Source of the DNA: Triparma columacea
Taxonomy: Eukaryota; Sar; Bolidophyceae; Parmales; Triparmaceae
DNA length: 64,000 nucleotides
Direction: 5' to 3'
Assembly (NCBI GenBank): GCA_030267965.1
Contig: BRYA01000123.1
Coordinates: 1 to 64,000 of the forward strand
Shown here piece by piece: positions 47,615 through 59,100 of the stretch. The notes beneath the pieces were generated by a model. The model was not told the DNA's origin. It did no database searches and was given only the letters and a program-made list of their open reading frames with translations. Position numbers and translations under genes: made by a program. Numbering within the stretch: the stretch's first letter is position 1; every line of letters starts with the position of its first letter.

Positions 47615-49751
47615 TCATTCTTCCCCCCCCCCTCCTCCTCTTTCAATTTCCCTTTCCAAAAACTCCCTAAACCCCTCATCAGTTTTACTAATACAGTGTG
47701 TAATAGCCTCCATCCTCCCCACCCTATCAAGTTCCTCCAACCTCCCTCTAACTCTATCTATTTTATAAGCGATTAAAACCGGGCTCCTCTCTAATACATA
47801 TCTCGCTTTAACCTCCCCGAATTTCGAGCTCAGTATAACCCATTTCTCATTCAAGTTAGTCGTAGATAGTGCGAGGACGTTTGGACAACCAAGTACAACG
47901 ACGGGGACGGAAACACCCCACGATTCCAGTAGAGCTACCTTCACGTTTAATAAGGTTGTACCTATCGTTAGAACACTCGGGTTCTACGTGGAGAGAGAGG
48001 GAGCGTTTTGTTGTGGGGTGTTGTTGTTTAGTAAAGTGTCTAAACGTGTCTAGTGTGTGTGTGTATTAAAAACTCCTCACAATCTGCCTCATTGTGTGTT
48101 TGCTTTGTAATTCCCCTCCCCCCTCCCCTTCCCCCCCTCCCCTTACCTGTAGTATAACTCTTCTAACCCCCTCCTTCCCCACGATCCTTTCAACCCATTT
48201 AATCCTCCCTTCCATTCTATCCTTCCCGATGCTAAGTATCTTCGGTACTCTAACAACAACCTTACCCCTCTCCTTCTTTGTTAGTGAGCAGGAGGAACTT
48301 AAAATTGTGGTTAGTTCCATGGTTTTTAATACACTCCAATCTAAAGCGCGAGGGTACTTGTTAAGCAGCTTTAAAACCTCGCCCTTACCCCCTACCAGTT
48401 CTTCCATTGTTTGTAGTTTCTCGGACATGGTAGATTTCTTATATAATAGTGTTTTCGGGTTGTGTGATAGTAGAGTATGGAGTTTTTGAGGTGGGACGTT
48501 GAAGTATAGTAGGATGTTACCATAACGTTCTCTAAGACCCGTAGGTTGATCATCATCATCATCATTTGAGAAGGGAGAAGGTGAATCGGATAGTTTCGTC
48601 CACTCGTCACCATCTACGCTACCGCTTAATACACCAGGTTCAGAAACAACTGCAGACTTCCAACTTGCTCCTAGTATCGACGACCAGAATTCGAATTTAA
48701 CGGAGAGGTTATCGTCCCCGTAGCATAGTACTGATGGTAGTTTTTTAATAACCGTACGGTACGAGGGGGAGCCGAAGGTTTTAAGGAGGTAGGAGCAGCG
48801 GTTTGTTAGGGTTGAGGGACTTAGTTGGAGGACGGTTGGTTGGAGCTTTATTATCGTGAGGACGATTGGAGGTACTGGAGGGAGAGATGAGGGGGAGGGT
48901 GGGGAGGAGGAAGAGTCTTTGGAAGAGTCTTTGGAAGAGTCTACAGAAGAGTCTTCGGATAAGGCGTTTGATAGAGCCTGTATCTTGGACTCTATAGTCC
49001 CCGTTCTTAGTCCTAGTACAGGCGAGGCTGTGAAGAGGACGTCCCACATTTCCTCCTCTGTGAAGTTGAGCCTACTCTGAAGGTAGAAGTACGATATGTT
49101 GCTAGAGGTAGGGGTTGTAGAGGAGGAGGGAGAGGGGGGGGGGGAGGTGGGAGAGACGGGGGAGGAGGAGGAGGAGGTGGTGGTGGAGGAGGAGGAGGGG
49201 AAGAGATTTGAGAGGGAGAGTTGTTGGTTTACGGAGGGGATCTTTGAGGTTGAGGTTGAGGTTGAGATTGAGTGGGGGTTGACTTGGTTGTCGGTGAATA
49301 TTGTTTCATCTTCGTTTTCATAGTTGTTTTCATCTTCACGGCCATCATTACCAATGCTAATATCCTCCTCGTTGTTGTTCTTCTCTTTCTCAAAATGCTC
49401 TTCCTCAAAATGCTCCTCCAGCCCCTTCTCATACCCCTCCCCAACACCCTCATCCTCAATACCCTCATGTTGAAAAGCTCTCAAGTTTGTGTTTCCTCTC
49501 ACCACACAACCCTCTACTGCTATACAATCTCTTACTTGATGACGACGACGATAACGACGATGATGACGCCGATGATGAAGATAATGATGGTGATGACGAT
49601 GGTAATTGCTCTTAATTGTTCCAGCTCCAATTGAAGTAAAGGATGATATAGTAAAGGATGAAGAAGTAAAGGATGATACAGTAGTAGTAATAAAGGAGAT
49701 GAGGAATAATAAGGAGATAATGACGGTGAAGAGCATGTTAATATACCCCAT
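47615..49751 (-). CDS. mTERF-domain protein, probably plastid or mitochondrial
   Basis: Exons 48147-49751 and 47615-47983 join in phase 0 (GTAAGG donor, CGTAG acceptor) to 657 aa. The C-terminal third has repeated mTERF helical motifs with the characteristic Pro-x3-Leu words: NPKTLLYKK, YPRALDW, VPKILSIGK, NPSVLTIG and SPVLIAYK. mTERF proteins bind organelle nucleic acids and act in organelle transcription or RNA handling. The N terminus is a clear signal sequence (MLFTVIISLLFLISFITTT) followed by VSS and then Phe in a Ser/Thr-rich stretch, which resembles the bipartite plastid presequence of algae with red secondary plastids (inference). Residues about 130-250 are low-complexity acidic and Ser-rich sequence. 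Confidence 0.88.
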
Positions 49752-50009
49752 ATGTGTGTATTAGGCTATAAATAGGGTGATATGAATAGGCCTGAGGATT
49801 GTCTAGGAATTAATTCCTCTGTATAAGCTAAGAGCTTCTGTTTGTTTGTATTATGTGTATGTGTATGTATATATATGCATTAATACATCACCACATTCAT
49901 ATGATGATATTTAATGAGAAGAAAATGAGGTTCCTTGTTCTCCTCTTTCTTCATTTCATTTCCTCTTTTTCATTTTCTCCATCTCCATTTTTGTCCATTT
50001 TGTGTTGAC
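49752..50009. promoter_or_regulatory. Divergent promoter interval: mTERF / condensin
   Basis: The 258 bp between the ATGs at 49751 (minus) and 50010 (plus) are AT-rich, with TATATATATGCAT near 49867-49880. Both promoters should lie here. Confidence 0.45.
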
Positions 50010-53000
50010 ATGGAAGATATCTCACCAACCTTTACTGTACCCACAGCTTTAAGCGATCTTGAGGATGAGCCTTACAATCTTTTACCTTATCCTAACGATT
50101 TTGATGAAGATGCTGATGATATGAGTAGAGCTGCTGCATTCGATGATCTTGTAAGTTCAAATCATCATGACTCTATTTTGAGACTATTTGGGATATAACA
50201 AACATATTATACTAATATACGATTACTATGTGTAATTTGTGACACATACATATATGTGTATATCGAATTGATTGAAAATGAGCAAAAATAAGGGACCTTC
50301 CCACCAACAATCGAACAAACCTATTTATATATGTCTAATAATATGACCCTGTATGACTATATGTATCTGTTATATGTGTATATGGGTATGTATGTATATA
50401 CATGCACATACACACACATATACGCATATAAACACACGCACAAACATATAAACCTACTCACATCCATACAAACAAACACCAAACCAACCCAAACAATCTC
50501 ACAATACACTAACCCGCAACCCAAAACCACCCCCCCAATCCCCCCCCACGGCTCGCTTCGTTCGCCGCCCTCCCCCCCCCCCCTTTAGATAAATGAGATC
50601 TTCATCTCCAATCAAAAGTTCAGCAAAAACCACAGTTGCCTAACCTCCGTATCCCTAACCTACTCTCTCTCCCCCTCAACCCCCTTCGGTCTCACCGGTC
50701 CTTCCTCCACCCGTATCCAGTCCCTCTATACCTTAGTCCGTAAGCAGGGTAGTCTGAGCGCCAAGAGTAGGGGGAGGCTTATTCAGGCTATTGTTGAAGC
50801 TGTGGAGATCGCAGCTGAACAAGTGGAGAGAGAAGTTAGTAACAGGGACAAGGTGCGTACAACTGATCTTATTATATATCGACATCTCTCTCTCTCTCTC
50901 CTTCTCCTCCCCCCACGCCACACTCTTCTCTCTCCTTATCCTCCCCCCCCTCCCCCCCCCCCCTCCCTTTACCCCCTCTAACGCATACCCCCCTCCCCAA
51001 TTTCACCCCCTTCCCCTTCCACTCAGAACGCACCCCAGGCCATGGTCCCCGCCCACTTCTACGACTACTTCGGTCTCCACCTCTACTTCCTCTTCTCCTC
51101 CATGTCCTCCCTAGAGTCCTCCTACAAACTAAACTCACTCGCATCCTCAGGTACATCCAAGTCTAAAAAATCCACCAAAGAGGGCACCTCAACCTCCGAT
51201 TCGGACGACTCCAACACAATCGACAACGCCAGTCAAGCCATGGCGATGAAGTGTATGTCTTTAGCCGCCTCCGTAATGTGCACCCACTCCTCAAAATTCT
51301 GGAAGCTCGGAGTATCCGATGAGGAGTACGTCTCTATCCCAACAAGGATATCATACCAGGTTCTCGAGTCAGTATCCCGTCCCCGTCATATGAAGTCCTT
51401 TGCGTTAGATGTAATCGCAACTACGATTAAAGGAGGTGGTAATGTAAGCACGGTCGTCGCTGCGTTGATGGATCTCATGCATTCCTTCGAGCACGCGTCA
51501 GACCTAGTCGCTGAGATGTGTAAGGGCATTAAAGACACGAGCGTAATGGAGGAAATGCTTAGGGATATATCCCAGGTAAAATGCGACGGTACTAAAGCAT
51601 CCATTACATCCACCAAGAACGTGTCGGGGTTCCTCCCAGCCATCGCGAAGAGGAGACCGGAGGTACTTAGGAAGTACGTTAGTCTGTGCGTTGGGTTACT
51701 GGAGAGGGAACCGTATCAACTTAGGAGTAACGTTGTTGTTGCGCTAGGGATTATTGCAGGCGCTAAAAACGAAGAGGAAGAAGAGGAGGGAATGGAGAAG
51801 GAGGGCAAAGAGGAGGACGACGAGAAGGATGATGGTGAAGATAAGGAAGAGGAGGAGGAGAGGAAGGAGGAGGTGAGAGTATGGTACTTTAGATTCATTA
51901 GAAATGGGAGGAGACATGAGAGAGAGACACTTACAACGGCTCAAAGGTTTAGTAAGGATAACCGAATACTAACAATCATCCCCCCCCGCACCCCCTCCCT
52001 CCTCAGTCAACCTCCTTGGCCCACAACGCCAAGACAACCTCGTCCCTCCTAGACGTCCTAACCCTCCGCGCCCACGACACCTCCTCCTTCACCCGTACCG
52101 CCGTCCTAAAGTCGTGGGGCTCCCTAATCTCCGCCGGTAACCTCCCGCTCGACAGAGTCCACCCTGTGACGGTTATGGCGATCGATAGACTGCAGGATAA
52201 AACCGTCATGGTTAGGAGGAACGCGATGCAGCTGCTTACGACGTGTCTGGAAATGAACCCTTTCAGCAGCACGTTAGACCCAAGCCCGTATGAAGGGAAA
52301 ATGAAGGAACTTAAGGAGTGGTTTGAAGGGAATGAATTGGAGAGCGAGATTAAGGCTAAGGGGGTCGCGAAGATGCAGAAGGATATGGAAGATAAGAGAG
52401 ATAAGGGGGAGGAAACCGAAGAGGATATTGAGAGGAGGAAGGCTGAACTCGAACTAGCAATTGCTGAGGTTGAGAAGGCCGAACAGGACGAGCAGGAGGA
52501 CACTGTCGAGAACGAGGCTCGGAGGGAGGAAAGGGCGGCTAAAATGAACGCCCTGGAATTCACGGCAAAGGCGCTACAGTTCATCTCGTGCCTCGAGGGT
52601 GCCAACGTCGCGCTAGAGAGCCTCCTCATGTCCAAGAGCACTTCCGACGTCGTTGAGGCACTGAGGTTTTACGTGAGGGCTAAACAGTTCCAACTGCCGT
52701 GCGCGATTACCGGGATGAGGAACGCACTTAGCTTGATGTGGAGCAGCGAGAAACAAGTACAGCAAGAGGTACTTAAAGCATTCGTTGATGTATTCGTTGG
52801 ACAACCCGGGACGGACGGGAAGAAGTTGTTGGAGGATAAATTGATTGCGCATAATTTGATTGTGCTGGTCGGGGAAAGCACTATATGCGAACAAGTTAGT
52901 ATCGAGGAAGCTATCAGGTGAGATGAGAGGATGGGATGGATAGGGGGGACTACCAAATATATACGTATATATATATATATATTATCGTGAAAGCGGTTCC

Positions 53001-53512
53001 AAGGGTTATTTAAACTTTGCCGTACCCTTTGGCTTACACAAAAGCCCTCCCCCACCCCCATCTTTCCTTTGCACTTAAAACCCAGCCACCTAGTCAGGGA
53101 CGAGGTGATCCCAAACGAGGTCTTCCTTATCCTCTGGAGCGTAAGCGCCAAGGCCACAGGACCAGCCCGGTCAGCCGCCATGCTCAACATAGCATTCGGA
53201 GCTTCCGCCGACCCGTCACTTGTCGACTCAACTTCGAGACTAAAACACCTCCAGGAGGCCGGGTTCGGGGAATACGTTGAGAAGAACAGGGACTGGAAGA
53301 CCGCCCGCGCGGCGGCTGTGGCGCTCCAGAAAATTGGAAGGATACAAGAACAGGTTGAGAAGGGGGGGGCGAAAGATATCATCATTGACAACCTTATTGA
53401 AGCGTGTAAAACTGTCGTTAGGGGAGACTGGATTAACACGGAAGGTAAGAGGAGGAAGGGAAGGGGGGGAAGGAAGGAAGGAAAACAATAGCGCAACTCA
53501 CACGAAAGGATC

Positions 53513-53543
<31 letters not shown>

Positions 53544-55453
53544 TCCCCCCTTTAACCTAACCCCTCCCCCCACTTCCCCAACCCTCCCCCTCCCCCCCCT
53601 GCTCCCCTCTTAAGACGACAAGTCCACCAACGAATGGTTCGCAGCCTCCGAGGCCTGCATGGACGCCATCTTCACAATCTCCTCCACCCCCGACAGCCAC
53701 GCAGCCGACATAATCAAGGCCATGGCCGCCGCGACGTTCAAGGAAGAGAAGGCGGCGCCGCAGCTCCTCAGCAGGTTCTTCTTCACGGCGGGACACCTGG
53801 CACTTAAACTACTACTTTACACAGAAAGCATCACGAAGGAGGTAAGCAGTCGAAGAAGAGGAGAAGGGGGGGGGGGGAGGAATTCATATATGGAGAAATG
53901 CAACGACCGAGTTTACTTTATTTGACACCTCCTTGGTTCGCTCCTCGGTCCGTCCCCTCCCCTTCCCTCCTCACCCCTTCCATTAGCTTAAGAAGGGCAA
54001 CTCCTCCCGCACCGTCCACAAGCAGGAGCTCGCAGACAAGAACAAGAGGGGCAAGGCAAAGAAAGCCGTAGCCCCCGGCTCCTCCTCCGACTCCGACTCG
54101 GACAACAACGACATCGAGGCGGAGCTAGGGGTAGCGCAGGAACAGGAGGCGCTTACGGAGAAGACAATGGACGACATCGCAGAGAAGGAAATCGTAGGAA
54201 GGGGACTCCTGGGAGTCTTCGGACCCCTCATCGTGAGGGTCGTAGCCAACGAGAGCGGGGCCTACACCCACGACCTCCTCCAATCATGCGCGACCATGGC
54301 GCTGGCGAAGTTCATGTCCATCAGCAACAGCTTCTGCGAGAAGCAGCTCCCCCTCCTCCTGACTTCGCTCTCCAAGAACAAGTCAAGCGACACCACCCTC
54401 CGCGCGAACCTAGTAATCGCCCTAGGCGACCTCGCCTTCCGGTTCCCCAACACGTTCGAGCCTTACACCGCTCACCTCTACTCGAACCTCGCTGACCCTT
54501 CCCCCACGGTGAAGAGGCACTCCATGTCAGTGCTCTCCCACCTCATCCTCAACGACATGATAAAGATCAAGGGTAACGTAGCGAGCGTAGCCATGCTGAT
54601 CGTCTCGAAGGACCAGACGCTCTCGGACATGTCCAAGCTTCTCTTCAACGAGCTCTCCAAGCGGTCAAACAACCCCGTCTACAACCTGATACCTGACGTG
54701 GTCAGCCTACTTTCCACGGACGCCAAGGTCTCGCGCAGCGACTTTAAGAACATCATGTCGTTCCTGCTATCCTTCATGACAAAGGACAAGCTAAGCGACG
54801 CTCTAGTCGACAAGCTCATGAAGCGGTTCGAAACCGCCGCGAGCATCAACGTTAAGAGGGACCTTGCGCTCTGCCTCTCCCTCCTCAAGACTACGGAGAA
54901 GAGCGTGAAGACATTGAACGACGGGTTCAAGGTCTACAAGGACTGCCTGTTTGACTCTGAGATCTTCGGGCACTTTGCAGCCATCTTGAAGAAGGGGAAG
55001 TCCTTCGCGTCGCCCAACCTTAAGCAGACGCTGGAGGAATTGGAGAGGAAAATGAACGAAGAGAACAGCCACGGTATGAGCAACGTGAACGCGGCGGAGA
55101 AAGCTGAACGGGCGAAAATGAGGGCTGCTAAAAGGATTAAGAACCAACAGGAGAGGAAGAAGGTACTGAAGGCGAAGAAAGCACAGCTTGAGGATCTGGA
55201 GGAGGAGGAGGAGGAGGAGGACTACATTGAGTACAAACCTGAGAAGAAGGACAGGAGGACTGTAAGGGAGTCTGAGGGGGGGGAGAGTGTGGAAGGGGAA
55301 GATAACGAGGTTGAAGAAGACGATATCTTTCAAGGGGGAGATGAGAACGGTGGAGCACTCGGGAACCTAGGGAAGACTACAGAGGGCAAGAAAATTAATA
55401 AGGGATACGGAGGGACGGGGGGGAGGAGCAGAAAGAAGAGACTCGGGTATTAG
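50010..55453 (+). CDS. NCAPD2: Condensin complex subunit 1 (CAP-D2)
   Basis: Seven exons (50010-50150, 50589-50852, 51027-51872, 52007-52917, 53086-53444, 53615-53841, 53987-55453) splice in phase (0, 0, 0, 2, 1, 0) to 1,404 aa, the usual CAP-D2 size. HEAT-type helices run throughout. The conserved C-terminal block includes TLRANLVIALGDLAFRFPNT, HLYSNLADPSPTVKRHSMSV, LSHLILNDMIKIKGNV, LFNELSKRSNNPVYNLIPDV and the condensin I C-terminal motif region. CAP-D2 is the HEAT subunit that anchors condensin I to chromosomes in mitosis. The tail is highly charged (long Glu runs, then Lys/Arg). Introns 1 and 2 are rich in CA and C runs, and intron 5 contains a CA repeat. Confidence 0.95.
53521..53543. 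repeat. CA dinucleotide repeat in a condensin intron
   Basis: A perfect (CA)n tract of about 23 bp within the intron between exons 5 and 6 of the condensin gene. A candidate microsatellite; no functional role is implied. Confidence 0.9.
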
Positions 55454-56134
55454 AAATTTAGGATTGGGAGGTGACAAAAGCTGTTGTTTTCATTTTAGTG
55501 TGTGAAACCTATATTATTGCGCTGAAAAGTACTTTTCGTGGCTCGCAAATTTCGAACTTCTCTATCTCCTGCTCACTCGCCCTGCTGCACAGATCGGGCT
55601 GTACCCCGTCTGCACCAAACCAAACCAAATATTTTAGTCTAGGGTTCTGCAAAAAAAAACACGCTCAACACCTCAACTCAATTCTCGATTCTCATAACAG
55701 TGAGGCCCTAATTATTGTAGCCAAACAGACAACTACCGAGTCGTTGTGCCTAAGAAGCGTAAAAATAGTAGCTTCGGGAGAATTCAAATTGTGGGCGGTA
55801 CAACGGCCATAAGTGAAGTACAAATCTACAGTTAACAGGGTTAGGGCGTTTTTTTTTGAAGCACCCTTGAAGGAGTGGGGCTACAAGACGGGTGCTGAGT
55901 AGGTAGGTTATTGGAGAGGATCAACGGGAGAATATAGCCCTAACCCTAGCTGAGGATGCGCGTAAATGGACAGAAAGTGGCAAGAAAAAGGCCCTGAGGA
56001 GGAGGCGAGTGAATCTGTTGTGTGTGGGTGTGTTCTCAGAAGGGGCCCAAATGCCGGCTTGAGTGATCGAGGGCAACATCTCTCTCAAAGATGGGACGAT
56101 ACCGGCAGTATTCTCACTCTCACCAAACGTACAC
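55454..56134. other. Intergenic region upstream of the right multi-START gene
   Basis: This region holds the condensin 3' flank and the putative leader of the next gene. GGAGTGGGGCTACA at 55872-55885 matches the complement of 6860-6873 upstream of the left paralog. A T-run lies at 55850-55858. Open frames of 113 and 67 codons occur but have no family-like features. An upstream exon of the right gene may be hidden here. Confidence 0.4.
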
Positions 56135-59100
56135 ATGCCCCCACAGCTTCTAAATCCCTCGCGCGCTAGAGAGTTGAGCTCACAGCACATGGACACGAAA
56201 AATGAATCCCGAGGAGGGAGAGAAGAGCGTTCGGAGGAGACTCATATACTTCAGGTCGACGTCCCGATACTCGATAACTGCCATTCAGTACCCGATCTAG
56301 GCCATGAGGGGCAAGTTACTCGGTCTTCTGCAATTGAAAGACCCCATGGGGACGCTGGACAAGGTGAGTTCGATTTAGGGGGTTGTAGGGGCGGAGACCT
56401 TTGATATTCTACAGGGAAACGTGGACGATATGTTGGAGCACGTGTGGAAATCTTTTCACTTTGACTAACATCCACCATATCGCAATTACCGCAGACTCTG
56501 AAAATGGTCTTGAGGATGCCGAACAAGGTGAGTTGTGCGTTGAGCGGCAGAAGAGAGAACTTTCATTTTAATACTCTAGGGGAGAGCGGGAGAGTCGCGG
56601 GAAAGCGCGTTGAAACTTTGTATTTTTTCTCACCGCCTGCGTGCGGAATGCGCGGAGCCGTTCGCGGAGGGCCTGGCCCTCGGCGTCAAGCTCGACGGGC
56701 GGCGGCCGTGGCGCACGCGCGCGCGTGCCGGTCTGCGATGACCGCATGGGATCCGTCTCCGGCGACCGCATGGGTTCCGTCTGCGGCGGCGACCGCATGG
56801 GGCGCGCTTCTGGATGACCGCATGGGTTCCGTCTCTTGCAACTGCATGGTTTCCATCTCCGGCGACCGCGTGGGGCGCTTGATATGCTACACAGAAACGA
56901 AGAGCACGCGTTGAAATCTCTTCATGTTGACTAACATAACAAACACCATAATCGCCATTACCGCAGACTCTGAAAATGGTCAGGAGGATGCCGGACGAGG
57001 TGAGTTATGTGTTGAGAGCCGGAAGAAAAAAGTACACATTAAAAACTCTAGGGGAGAGCGGGAGAGTCGAGGGAGGACACATCGAAGCTTTGTAGTTTTT
57101 TTTCTCACTTTTGCAATGTGTTGTGTTGCCCCCTTCGCAGTCTCTAAATCTAAAAGCTCTCACGAGGACGCTGGACAAGACCAAGGTGAGTTCGTTTCAG
57201 GGAGGTTTAGGGGGGGAGACCCTTGATCTTCTACATGGAATCGAGGAGCACGCGTTGAAATCTCTTCAGTTGACTAACAAAACCCTCATCGCCATTACCG
57301 CAGACTCTGAAAATGGTCACGAGGATGCTGGACGAGGTGAGTTGTGTATTAAGCGCCAGAAGAGAGAAAGGACAATTTAATACTCTAGGAGAGAGTTGGA
57401 GAGTCGCGGGAGGATGAGTTGAAGCTTTGTATCTTTTGCTCACTTACTTTTGCAATGTGTTGTGTTGTCCCCTTCACAGTCTCTAAATCTAAAAGCTCTC
57501 ATGAGGACGCTGGACAAGACCGAGGTAAGTTCGATTCAGGGAGTCGCAGGGGGGGGGACCCTTGTAGTTTTTCTCACCGCCTGCGTGCGGAACGCGGCGG
57601 AGCCGTTCGCGGAGGGCCTGGCCCTTGGCGTCGAGCTCAACGGGCGGCGGCCGCAGCGGCCGCGGCGCACGCGCCGGTCTGCGGCGACCGCATGGGATCC
57701 GTCTCCGGCGACCGCATGGGTTCCGTCTCTGGTAATCGCGTGGGGCGCTTGATTTGCTACACAGAAACGAGGAGCACGCGTTGAAATCTCTTCATGTTGT
57801 TGACTAACATAACAAACACCATAATCGCCATTACCGCAGACTCTGAAAATGGTCATGAGGACGCCGGACAAGGTGAGTTGTGCGTTGAGAGCTGGAAAAG
57901 AAAAACACATTTTAATACTCTAGGGGAGAGCGGGAGATTCGCGGGAGGGCGCGTTGAAACTTTGTATTTTTATCTCACTTTTACAACAATATTGTCCCCT
58001 TCACAGTCTCTAGAAGCTCTCATGAGGATGCTAGACGAGGTGAGTTTGCGTAGTTGTGTAGACGAAGAGTAGAGTATTTTGATCGTTCTGGGAAGCCATT
58101 CCGAGGTAGTCTCAGATTCTTGCCTTTTTTGACCCCTTTTCACCAAAAATTCCCCCAAAACCATCCCCAGAAATTTCTTGCCATCCTCATCTTCAGCCTG
58201 GATTTGAAAATGTCAACGCCGACATTTCCGAAGATCCCTTAAACAGTGGAGTAGCAGGCGAGACCAATCTAAGCGCTATACCGCCTGCTGTCGGGAGCGC
58301 GATTCCCGGTCGCACGCCAGTCGGCCTTGCGACTGTCAGCAACGCCACTGCTGCTCAGTCCATGACATTAGATCCTGACAACACCGTCAGGAATAAAGAC
58401 CCCCCGGAGTCCCTCTCTAGCCCCGATCACGCCTCTTCCACTACGCAAGGACCAGTTGATATCGATTACGCAGCTCTTGGACCCGAGCAAGGCAAACTTG
58501 TGAAGCTTCTTGAGGAGAGAGGAGCAGTTGAAGGCCTCGTTGACACTTCCACCGGCGACGATGTGAAGGTTATGGAGCTTGCTGATGTCTTCCACGACGA
58601 GCGCGACAAGATCATTGACTTTCTCCTCACCGATTGCGAGCAGGGCAAGTTCCGGAGGAAGACCCTCCAGGAGTATGACGAAAAGGAAGGAGTCGTTCAC
58701 AGACTCGTCTACTGGCAGCACTACGGCAGCGGGAATAAGTTTGTCGAATATCTCCTCGACGTCAAAATCGTCTCTCCTGACAAATCGACGAACATTATGG
58801 AGTTGGCACCCCTTGATGAGGATGACCTTTCTGATGAGGCAACTGCAAAGCTTGTCAAAATTCTAGCGTTAACAAATACCAAGACTGTCAAGCGAGGTGT
58901 CATTAAGGGCAAGCTCAGCTTCACTGACTTTGGGTTTGGACAAACTGGAGTCACTGTGGTGGGAACTCTTAAGGCAGAAGAGAGGGCAACAGAGAGGAAA
59001 TCGAAACTAGACATTAGCATAGTCAAAAGCTTTAAATCTGGTAGGTTAAACGTTGGAAGGATAAACAGCAGCATCAGCAGTGTCAAGAAAGCAAGGCCAA

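Larger units (their letters stand above)
56495..58039 (+). repeat. Tandem array of 33/45-nt phase-1 exons
   Basis: Seven tiny exons alternate between two types. Type 1 (33 nt, starting ACTCTGAAAATGGTC) is at 56495, 56967, 57304 and 57840. Type 2 (45 nt, starting TCTCTAAATCTAAAAGC) is at 57141 and 57480, with a shortened 33-nt version at 58007. Each has its own acceptor (CCGCAG or TTCGCAG/TTCACAG) and GTGAGTT or GTAAGTT donor. The introns are also repeated (for example CACGCGTTGAAATCTCTTCA before type 1 exons), so exon plus intron units were duplicated together. Type 1 encodes DSENG(H/Q/L)EDAGQ-like and type 2 VSKSKSSHEDAGQDR-like peptides. All lengths are multiples of three, so any exon could be skipped without changing the frame. 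Confidence 0.8.

Noticed and set aside
48094..49634. Plus-strand open frames opposite the mTERF gene
   Set aside because: They mirror Ser/Asp low-complexity coding sequence; the minus-strand frame has mTERF motifs and valid splicing.
55471..55812. 113-codon open frame downstream of condensin
   Set aside because: No motif, ordinary composition, starts within the condensin 3' flank and has no paralog in the window.
55454..55920. Possible tRNA or small RNA gene
   Set aside because: No cloverleaf, box A/box B pair or conserved small RNA sequence was found by eye.
56304..58242. Alternative phase-0 reading of the small-exon array (peptides like TLKMVMRTPDK and SLNLKALMRTLDK)
   Set aside because: It is also open through the small exons, but it reaches TAA at 58240-58242 in the next exon, giving only about 128 residues, while the phase-1 reading joins the 5.8-kb START frame exactly. 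A short alternative product is not excluded.
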